A stretch of DNA of 64,000 nucleotides. Source: Pinibacter aurantiacus (GTDB lineage Bacteria; Bacteroidota; Bacteroidia; Chitinophagales; Chitinophagaceae). The stretch spans positions 310,001 through 374,000 of the forward strand of contig NZ_JAHSPG010000008.1 in assembly GCF_019130065.1 (NCBI RefSeq), read 5' to 3'. The notes under the pieces are model-generated. The model was given only the letters and a program-made list of their open reading frames with translations, was not told where the DNA came from and searched no databases. Made by a program: the position numbers and the translations under genes. Shown piece after piece: positions 57,414 to 64,000 of the stretch (positions are counted from its first letter, which is position 1; every line of letters begins with the position of its first letter).

Positions 57414-60332
57414 ATGAAACGAATCTTATTATTGGTTTTCGCTGTATTCGCTGCAATTGTCACAAATGCCCAAAGCTTTACTGTGAAAGGGAAAATTGTA
57501 GAAGATACTGCTAAGAAAGCTGTCCCCAACGCGAACGTAGAACTCACCCAGGGCACTGCCGTAAAACGTGGTGCTGTTACCGACAACAAAGGATCATTTT
57601 TAATTCAGAATGTAGAACCAGGAAAATATATTCTGAAAATATCCCGTATCAACTACAAGAACTTTCAAAAAAATATTGAGGTCACAAATGCTGATATCGA
57701 CTTCGGTGATATCACTGTATTGCGTGAAGCGAAATCATTATCAGAAGTTGTTGTAACAGCGAAAACACCGCCATCACAACAAAAGAATGATACAACAGAA
57801 TTTAACTCGAAAGCTTTCAAAGTGAATCCTGATGCGACTGCGGAAGATCTCATCCAAAAAATGCCAACCATCACTGTGCAAAACGGACAAGTGCAGGCAC
57901 AAGGAGAAAATGTACAAAAAGTATTAGTGGATGGTAAACCATTCTTTGGTGACGATGCGACTTCTGCATTGAGAAATCTTCCTGCGGAGATCATCGACAA
58001 AATTCAAGTGTATGATCAAAAAAGTGACCAGGCACAGTTTACAGGATTCGACGATGGGAATCAATATAAGACATTGAATATTGTTACAAAATCAAATCGC
58101 CGTGCAGGGCAGTTTGGTAAAGTGTTTGGTGGGTATGGAACAGACAATCACTACACGGCAGGCGGCAACATTAATATTTTCAATGGCGATAGTCGTATAT
58201 CGATCATTGGCCAGTCAAACAATATCAATCAACAGAACTTCAGCACAGAGGACCTGCTAGGTGTAACCGGTGGTAGCGGCCGCGGTGGTGGCGGGTTTGG
58301 CGGTGGCCGTGGTGGCGGAAGAGGCGCAGGAGGAAGCAATAACAATATCGGCAACTTCCAGGTGGGCCAACAAAGTGGTATTTCCAAAACAAATGCATTT
58401 GGTATCAACTACACAGACAACTGGGGCAAAAAAATAAATGTTAGCGGAAGTTATTTCTTCAACAGAAGCGACAATGATCTCGTTCAAAATACAGACAGGA
58501 CAAACCTTTTGAAAGATAGCGGCAGGACGCATTACCTCGAAGACCTGGCGAGTAAAACCATGAACGTGAATCACCGCTTCAACTTTTTGTTTGAATACAA
58601 AATAGACTCGTTTAACTCATTGCAAATTCGTCCGCGCTTGAGCTACCAGATAAACGATGGAAGTTCTATTACGAATGGAAACACAAATACAGTTCCTGAT
58701 GGGTTGCCAATAAACAGATCCACCAATATTGCAAACTCTGATTTGAACGGATATAATTTCAGCAATAACATTTTGTTCCGTCATAGTTTCAAAAAGAAAG
58801 GAAGAACATTTTCTTTGAACATCAACAACGGATTTACAAAGAATGATGGCAACGGAAAATTGTTGGCAGAAACAGATTACTACGATGCATTTGGCGCACC
58901 GTCTGACACAACATTAACCAATCAGATTTCTAAATCTAATTCAGATGGCTGGACGATGGCCGTGAACGGAACTTACACCGAGCCGATTGGAAAGAACAGC
59001 CAGTTAATGGCAAGTTATCAGTGGACGGACCAGCAAAGTAAATCGGATAAAGAAACGTATCTGTATAATGCCAATCAGAAAGAATATTCTCAATTAGATA
59101 CCACGCAAACAAACAAGTTCAAAAGCGATTACATCACGCAACAGGCGGGTCTCGGATATAATTATCAAAAACAGAAAATCAACCTGATGGTGCGCGGTGC
59201 GTTCCAATGGGCAGACCTGAACAACGATCAGTTTTTCCCAAAGCCATTCTCTTTGCAAAAAGGCTTCAACAGCATTTTGCCAATGGCATTGTTTCAATAC
59301 AGAATATCGCAACACGAGAATTTAAGGATTAACTACCGCACCAACACAAACAATCCTTCTATTGCTCAATTGCAGGATGTGCTGGATAAAACAAATCCTT
59401 TGCAATTATCAACCGGTAATCCAAATCTGAAACAAACGTATCAGCAAACGTTGAACATTCGCTATAACAAGTCGAATACACAGAAGGGAACGTCCATGTT
59501 TGCATTCATCAACGGATCGTTCAGTGATAACTACATTACGAACAATACTATCACTGCTGTTAAAGATTCTGTTTTACTTACAGGCGATACGCTGCATAAA
59601 GGTTCACAATTCATATACCCTGTAAACATCAATGGATACTGGAATTCAAGAGCATTTGTTACGTTTGGTTTTCCTGTTGGTTTCCTGAAATCAAATCTTA
59701 ACCTGAACGCAACTGCCGGTTATACAAATGCTCCGGGCTTGGTAAACTCACAGGAGAATACAGCAAAAACACAGAACTATTCTGTTGGGATAGTATTGGC
59801 TAGTAACATTAGTGAAAAGGTGGACTTCACCATTTCATCGAGTTCAAGTTATAACATAACTAAAAACACTGCCCAATCCTATGCAAACAACAACTACTTT
59901 AGTCAGGCCACAAGCCTACGTTTCAACTGGATCTTTGGTAAAAATTTCGTTTACAATACAGACGTCACTCACACATACTACAACGGGATATCTGGTAACC
60001 CCAACTATTTCCTATGGAACATGGCAGTGGGTAAAAAATTCCTGAAAGACAATCGCGGAGATCTGCGTCTGAGTGTGTATGACATATTGAAGCAAAATCA
60101 AAGCATCACGCGAACTGTTGATCCTTCCTATTACCAGGACGTGAAAACAAATGTGTTGCAACGTTACTTTATGCTAACGTTCACTTACACATTGCGCAAC
60201 TTTAAAACAAAAGGAACAACCATTCCTGAAAATCAATACAACGAACAAAGACCACCTTCGATGCGTGTGGGACCACCTCCGGGAGGTGCCGGACCGCCGC
60301 CAGGTGACGGAGGTGGGCCTCCAATGTTTTAA
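57414..60332 (+). CDS. Large TonB-receptor-like outer-membrane barrel (OMP_b-brl_3 type)
   Basis: A 972-residue protein with signal peptide (MKRILLLVFAVFAAIVTNAQ), a carboxypeptidase-like regulatory domain (about 22-105, FTVKGKIVEDTAKKAVPNAN), a plug-like domain (about 120-225) and a long barrel of the OMP_b-brl_3 type. An unusual Gly/Arg-rich insert (about 283-303, GGSGRGGGGFGGGRGGGRGA) lies in the early barrel, and the tail is Pro/Gly-rich (VGPPPGGAGPPPGDGGGPPM). It is not a SusC (no SusD partner, no SusC box). It closes the sigma/Spy locus but has its own spacer with a terminator and repeat. Substrate or role is unknown. Confidence 0.87.
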   Translation: MKRILLLVFAVFAAIVTNAQSFTVKGKIVEDTAKKAVPNANVELTQGTAVKRGAVTDNKGSFLIQNVEPGKYILKISRINYKNFQKNIEVTNADIDFGDITVLREAKSLSEVVVTAKTPPSQQKNDTTEFNSKAFKVNPDATAEDLIQKMPTITVQNGQVQAQGENVQKVLVDGKPFFGDDATSALRNLPAEIIDKIQVYDQKSDQAQFTGFDDGNQYKTLNIVTKSNRRAGQFGKVFGGYGTDNHYTAGGNINIFNGDSRISIIGQSNNINQQNFSTEDLLGVTGGSGRGGGGFGGGRGGGRGAGGSNNNIGNFQVGQQSGISKTNAFGINYTDNWGKKINVSGSYFFNRSDNDLVQNTDRTNLLKDSGRTHYLEDLASKTMNVNHRFNFLFEYKIDSFNSLQIRPRLSYQINDGSSITNGNTNTVPDGLPINRSTNIANSDLNGYNFSNNILFRHSFKKKGRTFSLNINNGFTKNDGNGKLLAETDYYDAFGAPSDTTLTNQISKSNSDGWTMAVNGTYTEPIGKNSQLMASYQWTDQQSKSDKETYLYNANQKEYSQLDTTQTNKFKSDYITQQAGLGYNYQKQKINLMVRGAFQWADLNNDQFFPKPFSLQKGFNSILPMALFQYRISQHENLRINYRTNTNNPSIAQLQDVLDKTNPLQLSTGNPNLKQTYQQTLNIRYNKSNTQKGTSMFAFINGSFSDNYITNNTITAVKDSVLLTGDTLHKGSQFIYPVNINGYWNSRAFVTFGFPVGFLKSNLNLNATAGYTNAPGLVNSQENTAKTQNYSVGIVLASNISEKVDFTISSSSSYNITKNTAQSYANNNYFSQATSLRFNWIFGKNFVYNTDVTHTYYNGISGNPNYFLWNMAVGKKFLKDNRGDLRLSVYDILKQNQSITRTVDPSYYQDVKTNVLQRYFMLTFTYTLRNFKTKGTTIPENQYNEQRPPSMRVGPPPGGAGPPPGDGGGPPMF

Positions 60333-60336
60333 TCGC

Positions 60337-60368
60337 AAAGCCGGACTTAAAGGGTCCGGCTTTTTTTT
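60337..60368 (+). terminator. Rho-independent terminator after the barrel gene
   Basis: AAAGCCGGAC pairs with GTCCGGCTTT around TTAAAGG, followed by a run of eight T's that starts in the stem. Confidence 0.93.
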
Positions 60369-60514
60369 AACCACAGAGGAAAGGAGTTTCTTTCACAGAG
60401 AAAAAGGAGATTGGTGAGGCTCTCCTTTTTTCCCATTACTCCTCGGATGGTTCATTTATTTTTGAAGCTACCCCTCCGTTCCCTCGGTGAAAAAAACTCC
60501 TTTCCTCTGTGGTT
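60369..60514. repeat. Inverted repeat, CACAGAGGAAAGGAG family
   Basis: The left arm starts AACCACAGAGGAAAGGAGTT and the right arm ends AACTCCTTTCCTCTGTGGTT (60495-60514), which are perfect complements; about 105 bp lie between. Same word family as the inner arms at 22132-22276. Confidence 0.9.
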
Positions 60515-60581
60515 AAAAGCAAGTTCAGCGCAGAATATTGGTGGCCTTGCATAGCCGGTGGCTTCATAGTAAATTTAGAGT

Positions 60582-61055
60582 ATGACTTCTTTGTTCCTTC
60601 GCAATTTATTCTTCACCATATTGCAGCCGGGAGTTGTTGCCGGGCTTGTGCCGTACTTTATTATCCGTGACAAAATAAGTGAGATACTTTCTTTGCCATT
60701 CGCATGGTTTCATTTTTTAGGCATACTCATTTTTGCCATTGGATTATTTATAACCCTTCATTGCATCACCCGTTTCGCAATTGATGGGAAAGGTACTTTA
60801 TCCCCTGCAGATCCTACGAAAAAGCTAGTAATAAGGGGTTTGTACAAATACACGAGAAACCCGATGTATGTAGGTGTAATGCTGATATTAATTGGCGAAG
60901 CGATCTTCTTTGCATCGTTTCGACTATTGATGTATTCTGGGATTGTTTTTTCTGCGTTTACTCTTTTCGTTATCTACTTCGAAGAGCCGCGATTAAAGAG
61001 AGATTTTGGAGAAGAGTATGCGGAGTATAGGAAGAGAGTGAGGAGATGGATTTAG
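60582..61055 (+). CDS. Isoprenylcysteine/phospholipid methyltransferase-like membrane protein
   Basis: A 157-residue integral membrane protein with about four hydrophobic helices. The C-terminal ICMT/PEMT core is clear: RGLYKYTRNPMYVGVMLILI (about 84-103) with the RNPMYVG motif that binds S-adenosylmethionine, then EEPRLKRDFGEEYAEYRKRV near the end. In bacteria such proteins methylate lipids or small isoprenoid or thiol compounds; the substrate here is not known. It is convergent with mqnC. A near-consensus -7 (TAAATTTA) lies at 60570-60577. Confidence 0.88.
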   Translation: MTSLFLRNLFFTILQPGVVAGLVPYFIIRDKISEILSLPFAWFHFLGILIFAIGLFITLHCITRFAIDGKGTLSPADPTKKLVIRGLYKYTRNPMYVGVMLILIGEAIFFASFRLLMYSGIVFSAFTLFVIYFEEPRLKRDFGEEYAEYRKRVRRWI

Positions 61056-61056
61056 C

Positions 61057-61089
61057 AGGAATTAGAAATTGGGAGTTAGGAATTAGAGA
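61057..61089. repeat. Solo arm of the AATTAGGAATTAG family
   Basis: GGAATTAGAAATTGGGAGTT words follow the methyltransferase stop; no complementary arm is seen. A full member of this family lies at 47709-47794. Confidence 0.55.
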
Positions 61090-61110
61090 ATGTTCTTGTC
61101 GCAAATATTT

Positions 61111-61208
61111 ACCACTAAGACACTAAGGGCACTAAGTTTCACTAAGAGAGTCTGAAAAATTAAAACAACCCTTAGTGAGGCTTAGTGCCCTTAGTGCCTT
61201 AATGGTGA
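61111..61208. repeat. Inverted repeat, CACTAAGGGCACTAAG family, between convergent genes
   Basis: ACACTAAGGGCACTAAGTTT words (left) pair with CTTAGTGCCCTTAGTG words (right) over an AT-rich centre. Same family as the outer arms at 22089-22319. Confidence 0.9.
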
Positions 61209-61237
61209 AATTAGGTTGAGCAACGCGGAACCTCTAA

Positions 61238-62362
61238 TTAATAGTTGATCACTTGTTCTACCATCACCTGTGGCATTTGCCTGAACTCATATTGCTGATT
61301 GCGCAATTGCGGTTCGAAGCCTGCTTCGCGAATGGCAGCCTGTATGCTTTTGCTTGTAAAACGGTGAGGGGCACCGGCTGCACTCACTACGTTCTCTTCG
61401 ATCATGATACTTCCCCAGTCGTTAGCGCCAGCCTGTAAGCAAATTTGCGCCACTTCTTTACCCACCGTCAACCAGCTTGCCTGAATGTTCTTAACGTTCG
61501 GCAACATGATGCGGCTAAGCGCAATCATGCGAATATATTCTTCCGGAGTAGTAAGGTTGTGTACACCACGAATGCGAGTCAGCAATGTGTCTACATCCTG
61601 AAACGTCCACGGAATGAAAGCGATGAAACCTTTTGCGTCCGCAGGTTTGCGGGACTGTACTTCGCGGATTTTCACCAGGTGCTCAAAACGTTCAGTTAAT
61701 GTTTCCACGTGGCCAAACATCATTGTTGCAGTAGTGGTAAGTCCTATTTTGTGGGCTTCATGCATAATGTCGAGCCATTCCTGTGAACCACATTTTCCTT
61801 TGGAAATTAGTCTTCGAACACGGTCAACAAGTATCTCTGCGCCCGGTCCCGGCATCGAGTCCATACCCGCCTCTTTCAAAGCGATCAAGGCTTCACGATG
61901 GCTAACTTTTGATACTTTACAAATGTGCGCCACTTCGGGCGGCCCCAGTGTGTGCAGTTTAAGATTTGGATATAGCTGTTTCAATTGTTTGAACAGGGCA
62001 ACATAATATTCCAAACCCAGTTCCGGGTGGTGACCACCTTGCAAAAGCAATTGCTCACCGCCGTATTTAAAAGTTTCGTCTATTTTACGTTTGTACGTTT
62101 CGATGTCTGTGATGTAAGCATCTGCATGGCCTGGGATGCGGTAGAAGTTACAGAATTTACAGTTCGCCACACACACATTTGTCGTGTTCATGTTGCGGTC
62201 AATGATCCAGGTAACTTTGCCATGAGGCACTTGCTTTTCCCTCAAAGTATTCGCAATGTGCATTAAGTCTGTCAACGGTGCGTTCTCAAACAGAAATACA
62301 CCTTCTTCCACGCTTAAAAATTCAAAATTCAGCGCTTTCGCATATAGTTCGGATAACTGCAT
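61238..62362 (-). CDS. mqnC: Cyclic dehypoxanthinyl futalosine synthase
   Basis: A 374-residue radical SAM enzyme of the futalosine route to menaquinone. The cluster motif is C64-x3-C68-x2-C71 (VCVANCKFCNFYR). GGEQLLLQGGHHPELGLEYY follows as the SAM-binding strand, then the GPGAEILVDRVRR and ASWLTVGKEVAQICLQAGAN blocks. Other mqn genes are not here. The frame is open to 62383, but a -7 element overlaps that position, so I start at 62362 (MQLSELYAKA). Separation from mqnE rests on these blocks and the length; confidence is good. Confidence 0.93.
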   Translation of the reverse strand: MQLSELYAKALNFEFLSVEEGVFLFENAPLTDLMHIANTLREKQVPHGKVTWIIDRNMNTTNVCVANCKFCNFYRIPGHADAYITDIETYKRKIDETFKYGGEQLLLQGGHHPELGLEYYVALFKQLKQLYPNLKLHTLGPPEVAHICKVSKVSHREALIALKEAGMDSMPGPGAEILVDRVRRLISKGKCGSQEWLDIMHEAHKIGLTTTATMMFGHVETLTERFEHLVKIREVQSRKPADAKGFIAFIPWTFQDVDTLLTRIRGVHNLTTPEEYIRMIALSRIMLPNVKNIQASWLTVGKEVAQICLQAGANDWGSIMIEENVVSAAGAPHRFTSKSIQAAIREAGFEPQLRNQQYEFRQMPQVMVEQVINY

Positions 62363-62380
62363 TGTTTGGTGATTGAACAC

Positions 62381-62388
62381 CAAAGTTA
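62381..62388 (-). promoter_or_regulatory. Bacteroidetes -7 element (TAACTTTG) of mqnC
   Basis: On the minus strand TAACTTTG matches TAnnTTTG, 18 bp before the ATG at 62362, giving a leader of about 12 nt. It overlaps the ATG at 62383, which it excludes. Confidence 0.55.
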
Positions 62389-62537
62389 ATTTGAAAATGT
62401 GGCAATTTGAAAATTTGAAAATTGGGTTTCTCGGGTAATGTCCTGATAACTATTTAAACAGCCTGCGAGATGAGAATAATTTGACTGCTGCACATAATGA
62501 ATTTTCAAATTATCACATCTTCAAATTTTCAAATTAA
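62387..62537. repeat. Inverted repeat, AAATTTTCAAATT word family
   Basis: The left arm (62387-62423, AATTTGAAAATTTGAAAATT words) pairs with 62500-62537 (GAATTTTCAAATTATCACAT words). It fills part of the 404-bp divergent spacer upstream of mqnC. The remainder up to 62700 is AT-rich, with no gene seen. Confidence 0.85.
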
Positions 62538-62700
62538 TTAACAGTTCATTTTAAAACTAATTTTGATAACTTACAATTAATACGAGATATTCACGTTGTA
62601 GTTAACAAAAAGATCACATTGTGAGCGTATTAGCTTACTGATTGCCTGCAAGAGATTAATATATGATTTTTATTAACAATGTTATGTGTTAATCAAGCCA

Positions 62701-62732
62701 TTTGGATATTGACCTTTAAACAAATAGATCGG
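62701..62732 (+). promoter_or_regulatory. Candidate promoter of the 33-codon ORF
   Basis: TTTG (62701-62704), a 20-bp spacer, then TAGATCGG (62725-62732), an imperfect -7 element. The spacing is right for a Bacteroidetes promoter. Transcription would start about 30 nt before the ATG at 62767. Confidence 0.45.
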
Positions 62733-62766
62733 AAATTTGCATCGTAAATACAATAAATCAGACATC

Positions 62767-62868
62767 ATGAAGCAATTACAATCGAAACTTTCACTGATAC
62801 TAAATTGGATTTTCAAGAAAAGACCCGTATTGATTCCGGTTCCAGTGCAAAATCGCAAACTTAAATAG
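62767..62868 (+). CDS. Short cationic ORF (33 residues), unrecognised
   Basis: ATG to TAG gives 33 residues: MKQLQSKLSLILNWIFKK, then RPVLIPVPVQNRKLK. It has eight Lys/Arg and no Asp/Glu. The first half is amphipathic with one Trp; the second has a Pro/Val run. It is preceded by a promoter-like pair and followed 54 bp later by a strong terminator, making a compact transcription unit of about 210 bp. It could be a membrane-active peptide, a small regulator, or a chance ORF in a small RNA. I do not recognise it. Confidence 0.45.
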   Translation: MKQLQSKLSLILNWIFKKRPVLIPVPVQNRKLK

Positions 62869-62922
62869 TCAGATATTTACACGCAATACAGCATACTTTA
62901 ATCATTACATTTAGTAAACGAG

Positions 62923-62955
62923 CAGTCAGGATTCAGCAGTCCTGACTGTTTTTTT
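62923..62955 (+). terminator. Rho-independent terminator after the short ORF
   Basis: A 9-bp perfect stem CAGTCAGGA/TCCTGACTG around TTCAGCAG, followed by TTTTTTT. Confidence 0.93.
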
Positions 62956-63001
62956 ATAGGCTGGTTATAATAAATTAATTTTCAAAACGTCCCTGAAACA
63001 T

Positions 63002-63033
63002 ATTGAAATCTGCAATACTTTGCTTTACTTTTG
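63002..63033 (+). promoter_or_regulatory. Bacteroidetes promoter of the SWIM-domain gene
   Basis: ATTG (63002-63005), a 20-bp spacer and a perfect -7 element TACTTTTG (63026-63033). The leader to the ATG at 63116 is about 75 nt. Confidence 0.65.
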
Positions 63034-63115
63034 CAGATTAACCTTTTCGGTCCTGAGAGTGTGCAGAAACTAAATTTCCGGCTATGAACACTCCTCGCCG
63101 ATTTTAATAGTTACT

Positions 63116-64000
63116 ATGGCGCTACCGCATCTTATTAAATACGTTTATACCAATGGTACTGATGAAGTGATCAGGAGGGGTAAGAAGATTCATGCTATCG
63201 GATATGTGGAGCTGATAGAATATGATGAGTTGCTGGGCTCTGTAGTTTTTAGGGTTAAAGACGACAGTTACAGCACTTATTATAAAGTCCATATTCAGAA
63301 GTTTAAGGACCCCAAAACACTTTCTCTTCGTTGCACCTGTCCTTACAATTTGGGAGATATTTGTCGGCACGAAGCTGCTGCGCTGATTCAGTTGCAGGAG
63401 CTGCTGGATAGGAACATGCTGAAAATGGAAGAAGTGGTGTATGACCAGCGACACACGGTAGTGAAAATGAAAACGATCGATCTTAAAACGATTCGTTTGC
63501 TTTGCTCACCGCAAACGCTTACAGATGCTGAACAATATTTGCGTACAAATAAAGCTTCCATTGAACAAGCAAAAGATGAACTGGTAAAAGCAAAAGTGGA
63601 CCTTGATGGCAAAGTATACAATGTTGTTATTCGCAAAAATGAAGAACGCAACTTTGATACCAGCAGCGACTATGTAGATGAAGCACATCCTTTATCTCTC
63701 CCCAAAGTGATAGTTTTCCTGCAATTGCTCAACGCTCACGGTCCTTATTATTTTGATACCATTCGCAATTGGGATAAAGAAAAAAACAAATTACTCGAAG
63801 CATACGGTTATTCACTCAGTGACGATCTCAAAGGCAAATTTGAGTTTAGCTACAAGGAAGGAAAACCTTTCCTTCGTGTGCTGGATATAAGCATTAAACG
63901 CATTAATCCGCTAACAACTGCTGTTAAACCGAAACCTGTTGAAGTAGTCGCAGAGCAGGAGGCAGAGGAGGAAGTAACTGTATTGACTGCTTCTCAAAGA
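63116..64000 (+). CDS. SWIM zinc-finger protein, N-terminus of a probable SNF2-type helicase; runs off the right edge
   Basis: From ATG 63116 the frame is open for 295 codons to the window edge. A SWIM finger is clear: C73-x-C75 and C83-x-H85 in RCTCPYNLGDICRHEAAA, a fold that binds DNA or protein. The rest (about 120-280) is a mixed alpha/beta domain without a motif I can name. The last part is Glu-rich (EVVAEQEAEEEVTV), probably a linker. In Bacteroidetes this N-terminal type usually precedes a SNF2/DEAD-box helicase core, in proteins of roughly 1000 residues or more; the core would lie beyond the window. The family call is good, the helicase part is inference. Confidence 0.82.
   Translation, partial: MALPHLIKYVYTNGTDEVIRRGKKIHAIGYVELIEYDELLGSVVFRVKDDSYSTYYKVHIQKFKDPKTLSLRCTCPYNLGDICRHEAAALIQLQELLDRNMLKMEEVVYDQRHTVVKMKTIDLKTIRLLCSPQTLTDAEQYLRTNKASIEQAKDELVKAKVDLDGKVYNVVIRKNEERNFDTSSDYVDEAHPLSLPKVIVFLQLLNAHGPYYFDTIRNWDKEKNKLLEAYGYSLSDDLKGKFEFSYKEGKPFLRVLDISIKRINPLTTAVKPKPVEVVAEQEAEEEVTVLTASQR

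Overview
The window is chromosomal DNA of a member of the Bacteroidetes, most likely family Chitinophagaceae. Evidence: a SusC/SusD pair, TAnnTTTG-type promoter elements instead of sigma70 boxes, almost no Shine-Dalgarno sequences, TonB-linked barrels with carboxypeptidase-like N-domains, a futalosine-pathway menaquinone gene (mqnC), a DUF4783-nadC neighbourhood and an AT-rich composition. No rRNA, tRNA, CRISPR array, prophage or transposase gene was seen.

Layout. 1-3.8 kb: the end of a secreted hypothetical protein, then sugar-nucleotide genes rfbA and galE and the C-terminal half of a split transketolase. 3.9-20.2 kb: a polysaccharide utilisation locus with a membrane-spanning propeller/HTH regulator, SusC, SusD, a GH144-type endo-beta-1,2-glucanase, a frameshifted GxxExxY gene inside repeats, a GH43-like/F5-8C protein and two tandem GH3 beta-glucosidases. 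Together they would bind, cut, import and hydrolyse a beta-glucan, most likely beta-1,2-glucan. 20.2-32.8 kb: uvrC, an ECF sigma factor with a barrel protein, an FtsX-type permease, gpmI, DUF4783, nadC, a SUI1/YciH factor and small hypotheticals. 33-39 kb: a tripartite RND efflux operon. 39.4-46.3 kb: a 4Fe-4S mono-cluster protein, icd, apaG, a POT peptide transporter, purD and tryptophan 2,3-dioxygenase. 46.7-52.8 kb: the cell-shape operon mreB-mreC-mreD-mrdA-rodA. 52.9-60.3 kb: an MBL hydrolase, an e(P4)-type acid phosphatase, a lipoprotein, then an envelope locus (ECF sigma started by TTG, small membrane protein, two Spy/CpxP-like proteins, a large barrel). 60.6-64 kb: a phospholipid/isoprenylcysteine methyltransferase-like protein, mqnC, a 33-codon cationic ORF with its own promoter and terminator, and the start of a SWIM-domain helicase-type protein that runs off the right edge.

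The most unusual feature is the intergenic DNA. About 25 spacers hold inverted repeats whose arms are built from short, iterated, degenerate words. There are at least ten word families, all sharing one architecture. Every convergent gene pair in the window (six of six) has one. One family forms a discrete 78-80 bp double palindrome. Another family brackets a nuclease-like GxxExxY gene with 26-bp perfect direct repeats. These look like a REP/MITE-like system and are the main candidate for something undescribed.
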